Shown: positions 1 through 12,900 of the stretch, one piece after another
How the letters are laid out: every line of letters begins with the position of its first letter
Numbering within the stretch: position 1 is the stretch's first letter
Assembly (NCBI GenBank): GCA_051294375.1
Contig: CM119267.1
Location: forward strand, 1,061,601 to 1,125,600
DNA from: Paraspadella gotoi
Taxonomy: Eukaryota; Chaetognatha
Length of the DNA: 64,000 bases
Direction: 5' to 3'
Position numbers and translations under genes: made by a program
The notes under the pieces: model-generated
The model's input: only the letters and a program-made list of their open reading frames with translations
What the model was told of the DNA's origin: nothing
Database searches by the model: none

Positions 1-616
1 GCGCCCGGCGTCGTCCTCGCCTCCGGTTGCGTCCCAGTCTTGGGCGGCCTGCTGGACATCCTGGATCGATTCAACCGCCTCGCTCCTGGTGAGTCGGTGG
101 TTGTTTTTTGTTTGTTTGTTATTAAAACGACAATTGTTTTGTTGGACTCAATGTTTTGAAGAATCACTTGAAATGTCAACGGGGCAATGATAAAGTTGAT
201 GACAATCATCAATTAAATATTTAAGTAATCAATTATGCTTTGTATGTAATGAGAAGAAGATTTGGCTCTTGAGGTGGGATGTCGATCATTGGTCGGTCTC
301 AGGTTGTCGTAAGATCTATGTTTCGACGGCCACCAATCACATCACAAGGCGGACCAAAGTTCGTTTATGGCTCTATTCAGTTTATTTATAAGTCTATTGT
401 AATAAATCCTTGGATAAATTTCTTTTTCATCTCCAAATCTCTTCTTCGTCCAGGAATGCAACGCGAAGAGAATGAGGACTTGGCCTGGCCGGGATTTCTC
501 TCTACTTCAACGCGCGGATATCAGAACACGACGGAGACTGAATGCCCCGTCATTAGGAAGGAAGACTTTGAGAATCACAACAAGGACGGGGGATTGTGGC
601 TCATTCTTAAGGGCAA

Positions 617-679
<63 letters not shown>

Positions 680-945
680 AAATATCTCCCTCTCCCAGGT
701 CTACGACATCCAAGACATCAAAGACGATCTGTCCTCAACGGTGGAGGATTTCTCGACTGCCTCGTCGCTAGAGGCGTTGGCGTCGTCCGATCCGGCGTTG
801 AAAGAGCGCCTCGACTCTTCCTGCGTCGGCGTCTTTCTCAAACCGGAAGACGACGTGGTGCAGTCGACGGACGTTTCCACGGTCTCGTCTCCGCTCGTCG
901 ATGCGGCCCGGTCGCTTGCCTTTCTGCTCGGGATGCATGCAGCCG
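1..945 (+). CDS. HERC2: HERC2 exons 1-3: cytochrome-b5-like domain
   Basis: The first exon is truncated by the window edge and reads into a leucine-rich helix ending [14 protein letters not shown], the segment just before the cytochrome-b5-like domain in HERC2. Exons 454-617 and 699-945 carry that domain; the landmarks are LAWPGF, then [16 protein letters not shown], then GKVYDIQD. Cytochrome-b5-like domains in HERC2 are thought to be structural and I see no reason to assume haem binding here. Donors and acceptors are canonical (GTGAGT at 89, AG at 452-453, GTGAGA at 618, AG at 697-698, GTGAGG at 946). Intron 1 (89-453) holds nothing I recognise. Intron 2 is 81 bases and consists mostly of a GA repeat starting at the donor. 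Confidence 0.9.
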
Positions 946-3900
946 GTGAGGGCGACAAGGGATGATCGATGGGAAAGGGGAACATATGAAAGAATTTATA
1001 TTAAGAAATTGGTACAACCAATTTAAAAAAATGTATTCATTTTTTTCAATTTAAACATGCTATTGTGGCGAATCCTAAATTCGCCTCCCGTATAGCATGG
1101 TGAAACTCAGCTCGTCCCATTGACTTGGACAGCTAAGTACTCGTTCACCAACCATGAGTTCCGTTTCAATCCCCTCACTGTCACACTGGTTAAAGTGTGA
1201 TGGTGTTGGCATAAACACATCCAGTAACATGGGGTGGTCACTTCAGGTCCAAAGCCCTGTGCGCCAGCTGTCGGGAAATGCCTCACACCCTGGGCCTCAC
1301 GCATGTCCCCCCATTGCCATAAGTGGTGAGCCCTCCTATCGAACACACAACCGCTGTGTACCGTCGCTCACGTTGTTGCTTAAGGATATGCATTAAGGCG
1401 TAGTGAAAGTTACGTATGGAAATTCTAAAAGTAAATTATGAACAACATACGCATCAGTAAATATTAATTTGTAAAAAAAATTATTTTAAATGATTTTTTT
1501 TAAAAATTTTCGCAGTAGGCTATATTTATATATAGTACTATCCTTATAAAATCGAAAAATTTCAAAAATAGGCTTTTCTTAATTTTGATTGCAGATTGAA
1601 TTTCTGTCAAAAGTTGATAAAGAGAAAATATTAATTATTTTTAAAAATTCTTTCATTAAGTGGGTTAAAATTAAAAAAACTATATTTAATATATAAAAAG
1701 TTAATTTTCAGGCTAAAATATAGCTTTTTTTAATTTTTGACCCACTTAATGAAGGAATTTTTCAAAAAAGGGTTATATTTCTTTTTATCAACTTTTTATG
1801 ACAAATCCAAATCTGCAGAAAAAAAACTTTTAAAAAAAAACTGTTTTGAAATTTTAAACATTTATTGAATTAGTACTAGTATAAATATGGCCTACTGCGT
1901 AAATTTTAAAATTTATTATAAATTTTTTTTATGTATATATGTTCATTAGTATAATGTTGTTCGTTCCTCACTTTTAGAATTTTAATTAAAGTTAAATTTA
2001 GAAATTTTACTACGCCTTAATATGCATCCCACGCCTATGCCCTACTTCTCGCTCGCTCTCTGTGGCCATGAGTCAGTCTACTCTCAAGACAGTTACTCTG
2101 GCTTGGTCACCCCAGTGTGCTGTCTTGGGGGGGGGCATGTGTGGCGAATCATAAATTCTCATATCGGTCCGCCTCGCCACGAAAGCCCTTTTGTCGCGCT
2201 AGTCGATAGACGCGCGTTTATCAGAGTAAGAAAAACGAACAAAATAACATCGATAGATGAAAAAAAGAGAATCCAGGGGAAGCCGTCACGTGACCGGCCT
2301 CGACCAATGGGAGCCCGGCAAATCCCAAGCCGCTCCCTCCCTCATCCGGGTATACGAAAGCCTCATTCTTTTTTCGCGCTCATCTAGTTCGGTTGTTTCC
2401 TTACGGATTTCGCGTTTTTTCTTGATTTTTCACGATTTTCTCGTATTTCTACGTTCGAAACCCGCTCATTAGAAGTCATCAAGTAGAGACGAACGTTCGG
2501 ACAGGTCTGACAGCCGAAAACGTTCGGACATGTCTCTAAACGTAGAGAGGGACTGGAGATCCCTCGGGGCTTGAGAGGTCTAGGGAGACCGAGCGGTCTC
2601 GCCCCCGCCGCCACCTGCCCCCACCGACACCGCCTTCTCCCCCTTTACCGTGGTTTTCGGCGCCCGATTCCGTCGGTTTTGGGGACTCGGCCCGTACCAA
2701 CCGACACTTCCGTTGCCCGGCCGAGCGGTGGGGCTTAGTCCGAGGCGCCCTCTCTCGCTGCTCTCGGACCTAGTGGCGGCCGGTCTGATCATCCCCACTG
2801 CCGGAGACGAGACCAGAGGACTGGAGTCTGTCCTTACGACGATGATTTCGTCACTGAACAGCTTTAGGAAGGATTTCGACGATTTTCGCCGCGAGTCTAC
2901 AGCGGCGTTTCGACGCTTTGGGGCGGTGAGTTTTTCCCGCCAGATGGCGTAGTGGGGGTTTTAGCTCGTTTTTCAAACGCCTCGCCTCCCTCTTTTGTTT
3001 CTCCTTTATTTCTTTTCTTTTTTCGAATTATTCGATTTTTGGAATTTAGAATTTTTATTTCGTCTGATTTGATCGAAATATTTTTATTGAAATAACCGCT
3101 TTCCTCCGCCTCTTGGCATGGGGCTTTCGTGGCGAGGCGGACCGATATGAGAATTTTTAATTCCTTTATGGAATATTAATTCTATATCGGTTCCGCCTCG
3201 CCACGATCCCACCGTCCGCCCCTTTTTGTCTCCTACCATGTTTTTTCGTGGCTTTGGCGTGGCTTAGGGAAAGGGGGTTGGGGAAAAGGGAGGGGGGGGG
3301 TTCGGGAGTTTTTTCCGTTTAATTCTCGCGCTAATTTTTTACCGCTTACTTTTTTTTACATGTGACGATTCCATATCGGTCCGGTTTTTCTCTCCACTAC
3401 GCTTCCCCTCGTTTGACGAGTCTCGAATTCCTTCCATGCTGTTCCGACTCCAGTAGGCGGCCCCTCTCAGATCGGGCGCCCGCCTCGGACCGTCACACGG
3501 TCTCGCCTTACCCAGCGTCATCGATCCCACACAGTGCCGGATCCGGACGCCAAGTACTCCTCCGATTCGGCGGAGGAGGGAGAAGTTTCATCTTCGGATG
3601 ACGACGTCGGCAGTTTTCGACGGCTCCCTGCCCACGAGCAGGTCAGCGCCGGGTTCCAGGTTCGTTACATGTGGCATTCTCTTCGCTGCGTTGGGGAAGG
3701 GGTCTTCCTCACGGCCAACTGGAACTCGCTGGGACGCCCAGCGATCGCAGTAACGCCACTGATCGACGTCGCTTCTCCTCCGGAGTTCACCGCTCCGACG
3801 CCGGACACGTGCCTCTCCGCTCAATTCGAGTCGGCGTTTTCCAAAGGGAATAACGCGGCTACTCTCCGCTCCTTTCACGTGCGATGCAGGAGAACGGCGC

Positions 3901-6900
3901 TACCGCGCATGCCATCCTTACAGTTGTCGATGAGCTGCGCGGAATCAAGGAGGCTCTCCGTTCCGGCCCGTCCAGAAATGAGGTCAGCGCTGGCGTGACG
4001 CCCTTGCCGCCCGCTTCGCTGACGCGGCTCTTATTCAAGCGGCGTCCCTCAACCTTTCAGTCGCGAGAATCCGCCGCCAAATACTCGCTGTGGCGCCGCA
4101 GGATCTCCGCGCCACGCCTTTTCGCTCAGCGCCCACCGCATCTTCCTTTTTTGGTATTCAGGAAGCGCAGGTGGATTCGCGCGCTCTATTCGACGCTTCT
4201 ACGAAACGCGCTCGCGCCAAACCGCTGCCGACAAGCGCCCTCATTCCGCTCGAAGTCTTCCTTCAAGCGCAAGTGGACCAAGAAGTCTGTTCCCCGCAAC
4301 AAGTCGGGAGACGGGAAGGGCCGGGATTCGCATCCCGGCGAATGACTCGAAACGCCCCCCCTCGCGGTCGCCGCCTCGTCCGGCCGCCCAGGTTTTAGGC
4401 CTGGATCCACCCATGGACTCGAGTCTCGACACGGACCCTTCCACGCCGGCGCTTCTTCCGGAAGTCCCCGTCGGAGGTCGGCTTCGTCTCCTTCAACCCT
4501 TGGACGACGCTCGTTGGCCGAGACGTCGCCCATTCTCGATAACTTCTCGGTTTTCGCCTCGAGGGGGCGAAGCGGTTCCAGCACGCTTCCATCTTCCCTC
4601 GGACGCGACACCGTCTTTGGGGACCGAGACGCCTTGGTCGACGCGGAGATTGCGGCGGCTTTGGGGAGGACGCCATCGAGGTAGTCCCGGTTTCTCCGGG
4701 TTTCTTTTCCATGTTTTTCCTCGTTACGGAAGAAAGATGGAGGCTGGCGCCCGATTTTGAACTTAAAAAGAGCTCAACTCTCGTTCTTTCGCCGCCTTAT
4801 TTCCGGAGGGAAGGAGCCCCGGACGTACGAAGGATGTTTCGACGAGGCGATTGGGGTGCCTCGTAGACCTCCGAGATGCTTTTCTCCTTCTCCCGATCCA
4901 CGAGGATCATCGAAATCTTGCCGCTTCCTTGGAAGGGCCGCCTCTACCAGTACAGAGTCCTTCTTTTCGGCCTCTCGACGGGCCCTTGGATTTCGCCAAG
5001 ACGACGAGGCCCCTTTAGTGGCTTTGGCTCCGCCCACTGGGGATTCGATGCCTTTTTTCATGTAGACGGCATCTTGATCCTGGTTTCCTCGGCGGACGTT
5101 TGTCGACGAGCCACTCGGAAGGCGGTGTGGCTACTCAAGAAGGCGGGGTTCATCATCCACCTTCAGAGTCGAGCCCGTCTCCCTCTCAGAGCTTCGATTT
5201 CCTCGTTTCGTTTGGGACAGCTCTCCCACTCCATCGCTCTCCGGAGACGAAAATTACGACTCTTCGCCTCTGCGGAGAGTCTTTGCCAACGACCGCACAC
5301 GTGCTCGTCAGTGCCTTCAGCTCTGCGCTTTCGACGGCGGCGTCCTTGGCAGTACCGCTGCTACGCTGCAGGTTTTCGAGGATTCAACGAGACGTCTTTC
5401 GTGTCTACAAGTCGAAGAAGGATCTCGACCGCGTTGTTCCTCTCCCTCGCCGGCGATGGAGGAGCTGCGGTGGATCGCAGCCATCTCTCCAGACAGTGCT
5501 TCGCTCCGCTCGACGACCTCCTCCCGGAGGTCTGCACGCTGGAGGTGACGACGGATGCTTCGTCGCAGGGATGGGGGTTTCTCCATCAGGGCCAACTGTC
5601 GATGGGAACCTGGTCGACTGCGGATGCCCCTCTCCCTTTTCTTTGTGAAGGAGTTCACAGTTTTGAGGACCTTCCTCCAACGATTCGGAGCTTCCTTCCA
5701 CGGCACGTCCATCCTTGAAGACGTCAGCTTCGTCTCTCTCTCCTGCTTCGTCGGGGCTACAGCGGAGTCAATCTCTTCGGAGGAGATTCTCTTCACGGCC
5801 ACGGCGTCGAGGGGCCGCAAGGTGGCGGACTGGAAACTTCTTACGAGAGTTTTCCGCCAGATGGTCGACATTTTCGGTCTCCCCAGCATCGATTTTTTCG
5901 CGACTCCCCGGTCGGCTCAAGTTCCACGTCTTTCGCCTGGGAGGTGACGCTGGAGGCGGAGGGGAATAGACGCCTTGGCGCAACGCTGGGTCTCGACCTG
6001 GCTATCTCTTCCTCCCCCTCCTCTGCTGATGATGGTGATCCGCAAGCTAGAGAAGGCGAGGGCTCCCTTCTCCTGATCACCCCGTTTTGGCCGACTCAGA
6101 AGTGGTTCCAGAGCTTCCTTTTTTCCTTCGGTTTTGGTCGCGAGGCGCCTTCCGGCGCGGAAAACCTCGTCGTCGACCTCGTGTCCGGTCTTCCGCCTCC
6201 GCAAGCGGATCGCTTCAGGCTCGTCGTCTGGAGGTTTTTAAGGCGGTGCCACAACCTCTCCGACATCGACGACTCCACCTTCTCCGTCATCGTCGACAGC
6301 TGGAGAGGCTCTACCAGAGAGTGCTACGCCAGAGCTTGGAGTTCCTTCTGCGACCTCCTTCAGGATAGGGAGGTTCGAGAATCTCAAGCCTCTCTAGAGG
6401 ATGTTCTACGATATCTCGGTTTTTTTGTGCGGGAAGGGCCTCTCGTACAGCACGATCAACCTTCACAGGTCGGCCATATCAGCTGCTCTCCCCCCCCTGC
6501 GGGAGCGCCGGTTGGAGAGCATCTTTTGGTCCGGCGCCTTCTCAAGGGAGTTTCAGAGAGACGCCCTCCCTCACGTCGGACTTTCCCCTCGTGAATGCGG
6601 CCTCGGTTTCACGCATTCTCGACTCGGCGCCACTTCCGATCACGCCGAGGGATCTTCTACGACGCTCGCTCCTTCTCGTCGCTTTAAGCGTCAGCTCGTC
6701 GCCTCTCAGAGATCGTCTCTCTTCGTTGCGACGCGGGCTATCTTTCCTTAGCGGAGTTCACGTTCGTCTGGTTCCATCGACGCTCTCGAGGACGGACAGG
6801 GTCGGACACATGGGTCCGGCGTTCCGTCTCGATTCGCTGCCGCTCTCGGATCGTTGCCCGGTTCAGGCGCCGCGCATTTGGCTCTCTTCGTTCGGAATTG

Positions 6901-9900
6901 GCGCCGCCGCACGATTTTCTTTTCTGCACCCCCGCGCCGCCTTTTCGTCAACTCTCGACGCAGCGTTTCGCCTCCTTCTCAGGAGCTCTTTTTGGAGGCA
7001 GATGCTTCTGCGCCCCCGGGGTCGACACACGCTATGGCGGTTTCAGAAGCCTCGCTCGCGGCGTGGTTTCTCGGCGTCATCTTACGCGCGGGAGATTGGT
7101 CTGGAGCGCAGACCTTCTACCGTTTCTACTGCAGGACGTCGCGTGGGGCGCCCCTCCGGGACCTTCTGGGACGTTTGAGGCTTTACGTATACCCGGATGA
7201 GGAGGGAGCCGCTTGGATTTGCCGGGCTCCATTGGTCGAGGCCGGTCCGTGACGGCTTCCCCTGGATTCTTCTTTTTTTCATCTATCGATGTTATTTGTT
7301 TCGTTTTTTCTACTCTGATAAACGCGCGATCTATCGACTAGCGGCGGACAAAAGGGCTTTCGTGCGAGGCGACCGATATAGAATTAATATTCCATAAAGG
7401 AATTAAAAATTCGCCTCCCGTATAGCATGGTAAAACTCAGCTCGTCCCATTGGCTTGGACAACTAAGTATTCGTTCACCAACCGTGAGTTCCAGGTTCAA
7501 TCCCCACAGTCACGCTGGTTCGTGTGATGGTGTCGGCGTAAACACGACAGCTGTCGGGAGATGCCTCACACCCCGGGCATCACACATATCCCCCCGTTGC
7601 CATACTATCTTGCATAGGGCTTTGGACACTGGACAGTAGAGTGGAGTACTGGGGAACATAAATTGTATTGAATGACAACAAGGATATTTAGATGTGAGAT
7701 AGTATGATAAGGAATATAAAAAAATATTTTGCTTATATTATTTGGGGGAACGTATCATTAATTACAATATATTTATATAATATCCTTATAAAATCATTAA
7801 ATTTTTAAAAATTTTTTAAAATTTTTTATTAAAGATTCTGATTCTTCATAAAAAAGTTAGATCAAAAATATAAATATTTATTAAAATTTCAATGTCTTCA
7901 GCATTAAAAATAGGAAAAAAAAAGTTTAAATTCTCCATTTTTTATGCTTGTAGTAGAAACTATTATATGATGAAACGTTTGATCAGGTTTTCGCAGCTTT
8001 AACCTAAAAATATCATTAACATATTTTACAAAAGTTTTTCAGTTTTTTCGGCGAAATCCAAATTGTTCTTAAATTAAAAAAATATAATTTTGAAATTTTA
8101 TGATTTTTTATAATAAGGATATACTATAAAAAAAATTCAATTAATGATACTGTTATGGCAAATTCTTTTAAAAAGGGCTTAAATTATTTTTTATTATATA
8201 TACAAAGGCAAAAAAAACAATTGTTCCATCGCTCAATCTTTTCATCACTCCACCCTACGTGGACAGGGGTTGGTCCGCCTCGCCACGAAAAGAAGAAAAA
8301 AAGGAAAAAAAAACTATTATCCTTTTGTTTTATTTGACAGAACAAACTCGTTCTCATCCTCGATCCTCGGAAGAGAATCAGTGCCTCTCGTGGCTTAGGA
8401 CGAAAGCTTTCGCCGGCGGACTTCAACTCTTGCAGCCCAAGAATCCATTCGACGAGGAAAAAGGTCAGTTTTTATTAGGTATATATTAAGCTAAAAACCT
8501 CTTTTAAATTATCCCTCTTTACCTCCTCAAGGCGAATCCCGCCACGGATCCAGCGCCACCTCGCCGATGGGCGTGGCCGAATGCGCCTCTCATGCGGCGC
8601 CGACAGCGAGCGTCAAATTGGAAGACTCTCTTCCATCGCTGCTGGCGGCGTCGTCGTCGTTGACGGCGTCGACGCAGGAAGATGGAGGAGGGAAACCCGC
8701 CGACGCCGTTAGGATCTTTTTGCAGAGTCAGTTTAGAATTTGCGTAATGAAGAATGAGAAGGGTGTTGCGATATTCTTTCATACGCCGACACTCGCCCGA
8801 GAATTAGCGATACCTTTGCCTAGCATTTTAAAACTCCAAAGGTGTCTGGGGCCTCGTTTTGGTCCTCTTGATTCGCACAATTAAGCAAGACGGGTCGTCA
8901 AACCAGTTGTTAGAAAGAAAACATATCTGTGGGATTATTCACTTTCTAATTTCTATTTGGTGTGATGACAAACGATCGCACAATGCCCAATTCATTATGG
9001 TCTAACCTACTAGATACAACAAAATTGGCTAATTCAACTACTTACGTATTATTTGTACTTGTATTTGTTCCTATATATCGAGCAAATTTTTGTTATCTTC
9101 ATTACTTAATTAATTCTATTAGAAAAATATTGGCTAGAAGTGATGACAAAACATTTTTCTGTAATTTGATTTAAATTCATATAAAATCGTTCTCTTTATG
9201 AATACATCGGCGTTTTAACAAAACTTTAAGAAAGTGATATAGCAATATCATATAACATATTTATTTATTTATTATCATTTATTTATTATCGTATTCCATA
9301 TTTTAAAAATAAAAAATCTTTCAACTTACGAAACAAATTTGAAATTGAGAATAATTTGATGTTCAAACGGTCCAATATATAATCACTTAATCGTAATGAA
9401 AAAAAATGATTTCATTTAATTTTCACCTTTCTCTTTTATACTTTTCCTGAATTCCTTCAATAAAATTAAAATAAATTTCAATAGATTTGTCAAACGATTT
9501 CATAACTTCTCGATATTCATCATCAGTACATTGGTCAAAAGCTTCGGCTCGTCCGTTTGTTTCTTTCAACTTCTCATTTAAATTCTCAAGACTTATTTTA
9601 TATATGCCAAAAATCTCATTAAATGGAATCAGAAGAATAATATTGATTGTGGAAAAAAACCTTTGCCAAACATCTTCTGGATTTCCAATTAGATACTGAA
9701 TACAATTAAAATCTTTAGATGTGCACGGCGTGTGCGTAATAAAAAGTGTCAAAGACTTTTTCTCAACGAGAAAGTTTTGAAAGTTTTTAAAAAAAATGTC
9801 CATAATTTGTTCACAATGGTGTTCAGTTTTCGGGCTCGCATATTTTTTTGAACAATTTTGGAAACAACCGAGAGCACGATCGTTCACTTTTATGATAGCA

Positions 9901-12900
9901 TAAGCGTGAGCTGATCTATTGATAGTTCTTAAAAAAGTGACGCCATCCTTGTTGTTGTAGAGGAGTTCCATTATTTTCAAATCCAATTTACTGACAGTTG
10001 AAGTAGTCGATAATCCTAAAAAAATGGCTAATATTATAAATACATTTACGAAATACTACTACTTTCACAGGACTAAAAATCGTTTAAATAAACCTTGAAA
10101 TAAATAGACTTGTCCGTGAATGGCTTTTTCCATTGACGTAATTTCCTCTTCTATTTTGCTTCTTTCCTTTTCCTCCATTTCTTCCAAATAAACCGTTTGT
10201 CCGCTGAACCTTTCATCTCCGCCGATTTCCTTCATCTCCTCTGAATCTCTTAAAGAAAATCTGAGCCTTTTTTTTCTCGGTTTTTCTTCGTGGCGAATTT
10301 GTTTTGTCGGCGTCGACAACACGGGTTCCGCAACCATCGTCTCCAGTCGACTTTGGCTTTCTGTTAAAGAAAAGAAATAAAAAACGATACAGAAGTTTGA
10401 AAAAAATTATGTCTACTTTAAAACTCCTACCTTTTTCAGTATCGTTGGATTCATTCAAATTTTCATTTTCGTCGTTGACGATATCTCTTATTTTTTTCGT
10501 CATTGGTACCTTTTCCTCCGTTTTTTCTTCTTCTTCTTCTTCTTCTTCTTCTTCTTCTTCGGAAGTCGCTTTTACATGAACAGTTGCGTCTTTTTTATTT
10601 TTGCCCCAAATTATTATTTTTCCTTTTTTGCCGTCAATTATTTTTCCCAGTTTCTTGAGGCTTTGAGGTTCGAAATTTTTCAGAATTATTTCGTAAATAT
10701 CGTTTTCTTTTAAGTTTTCGTCTAAATGTTTTATCATTGTTTCCCAAATTGGGTCTTGGTCTTCCTCAATTATAAATCCTTTGTGATATTTTGTCTCAGA
10801 ATCAGACTGGACTATTTTGATGATGACATAATTGTGAACGACGTCGAGTTGATGAAATGCGCCAACCGTTAAATCGAGGACGTGCGCACCGGGAAAAGGG
10901 CAGTTGCACTTGAATTTTCCCGGATTTTCTGTAGGAAAGAAAATATAAATTTAATCAACGAACAACTTTTGTAATGGATCTTGATAAATTAATTTTAAGA
11001 GAAGTCTTATAATTAGTTTTATAATTATTTCGTGTTCATTCCTCAAAGCAATGAAGAATTAAAATTAAGCCGAAGTCATGAAAAATCGGGGATATATTTT
11101 CTTTTCCTCTTATCACTCTCTCTCTGTGTCTCAATATTTGTAAAAGTCGGTCAGTCGTAAAATGGGCTTCACATCATGTCATATCACGAGAAATATACGT
11201 GATAAGGCAGTCACTGTGGCGCAACACATTTGATTAACCGTTCTTGTTCTTTTAAGCGTATTAGGTTTCAAGGTTTCTCTCTCGTGTTATAAACCGATGG
11301 TTGAAGTTGTCATTAAAACTATCATATCATGATTCTCTATTCGAAAGTTTTTTGTCTCTCCAAAAGGCAAGACACCCCGTGGAGGGGGGAGGTTCGATAA
11401 AAATCATAATTCCATTCAGAATTACAGATTTACTATCCTAAACAAATACGTATGGTTGAATTCCCATGCCATCTATAATAGAGCTCATAATATTGATATG
11501 ATTTTTTTCCAAAACATCTGTGGCGAATTTTTATTTCCCGGCCCATGGCCCGACGGCCCGACGGCCCGTGCCCGCAGAGGATCCCCATTGTTACAAACAG
11601 ATTTAATCGCCGTGACGACGCGTGATCTATTGTTCGCCTTCCGTCAACATCGACTTATAATGAATGACTCTTGCCTCCCTCCTTCCCTCGCAGCGCTGGC
11701 CGACTCTAAATCGAGTCCCGATTCTGAAGGACGCGTCAAGACTTTTCTCAAGTTGATGGAGACGAACGCGAGAAAGAAGAGAGTCTCACCCGCCTTCGAT
11801 TTCCCTCAAGGTGAGGAAGAGGGAGACCTTACCCGAACTTACCCATTAGATTTCTCTTGATTCCTCATATTCCCTCTTCCCATTGATCTTCCCAGATCAT
11901 CCCATAGAAGAGTTAAAAAGAGTCTTGGCCGCCGTCCTTCTCAAACATCACGACTTGGGTCACCTCGCCGTCGCCCTCGTCGACCACGGAGTCAACAAGG
12001 TCCCTCCAGCACTCTCTCACGTCTGGCAGTCTGTCTACGACGCCGCCCGCTCTCTGGTCAAGGTCCATCAGGACTGTCAGAGATCCTACAAGGAAGTCTG
12101 TTTTCCGGTCATCGAACGAGCGCTCTTTCTATTCAACGAACTACGACCTTCTTGTTGCAAAGGTTAGATTTTTAACGTTTTTTTTATTAAAGGACAACCA
12201 TTACAATATTGGACTACTTATTGTAATAATAATTTAACTATTTGATAATTTTGAACCCACCCGTTTGGCTTCCCGACGCGATCGGTTCTTCGTCTGTCTG
12301 TGTTGTTGTTGTTGTTGTTAATTCGTAATCATCGCCATCGTCGTCTGTTCTTCGAGTCTCCGATGTTTCTCTACCAATTGACGATGGTTTCTCCATTGCG
12401 ATGGCAAAGTAGAGAAAAGTCGCGATCTGTCGAGTTTGGGAGACGCGACCAGATTTAAATCACAATTTATTTTTTTGGGAATCCGAAAGCGAAAAAAAAT
12501 AATTTTATTTTGCGACAAATGAGTTTCGAAAGATTTTGTAAAAGATTAGCGCAAAAAAAAAAAAATTAAACAGCATTGCAGCTGCGGATTTTGGGAGACG
12601 GCTCCGTCACGTCGGCGGCGGCGGCTGGCGGCAAATATTTGTTCAATTTTCTCGTTCGTATTTGGAGATGAGACTTCGTCTGACGAGCGGCGGAGTTCGG
12701 AGTTGATAAAGTTCGTGAATTTTGTGAAGAGGATTCGTGAAAGAGGAGGAGGAGGAGGAGGGGGGGAAAGGAGGATAAGAAACGGAAGAGGAAAAGACAT
12801 AATAGACAGATCTTTGTATTTTAATGCCAATGCGGAGTATGGTTTAGTATTTCTCTATTAAATACTAAGGGAGTGGTCCGTGTATACAATTTAAACGGTT

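Larger units (their letters stand above)
2150..7405 (+). mobile_element. DIRS-like tyrosine-recombinase retroelement, copy 1 (degenerate)
   Basis: About 5.25 kb in HERC2 intron 3. It has inverted terminal repeats of roughly 200 bases (about 2160-2364 and 7177-7382), an internal complementary region at 3121-3213, and decayed reading frames in the order gag-like, reverse transcriptase, RNase H, tyrosine recombinase. These are the hallmarks of the DIRS order: split inverted termini, no LTRs, and a tyrosine recombinase in place of a DDE integrase. The flanks reconstitute an uninterrupted site (GGCGAATCCTAAATTCGCC) seen intact at 1069-1087, so the ends are set by comparison with an empty site and there is no obvious target-site duplication. 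Many frameshifts and a damaged polymerase site show it is not autonomous now. Confidence 0.85.

Noticed and set aside
7420-7510. Functional tRNA gene at the SINE-like repeat
   Set aside because: The A and B box look-alikes are at the wrong spacing and no cloverleaf with a paired acceptor stem can be drawn.
8567-8884. 105-residue + strand frame as a separate gene
   Set aside because: It is HERC2 exon 5 read through its donor into intron 5.
9423-10928. The nested gene as part of a retroelement or DNA transposon
   Set aside because: No terminal repeats, polymerase, transposase or target duplication were found around it; kept as a possibility but not supported.
12546-12830. Minus-strand DLSIMS string resembling the HERC2 sequence expected at this point
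   Set aside because: It is on the wrong strand, the match is six residues only, and the true counterpart exon is at 12968/19269 on the + strand.
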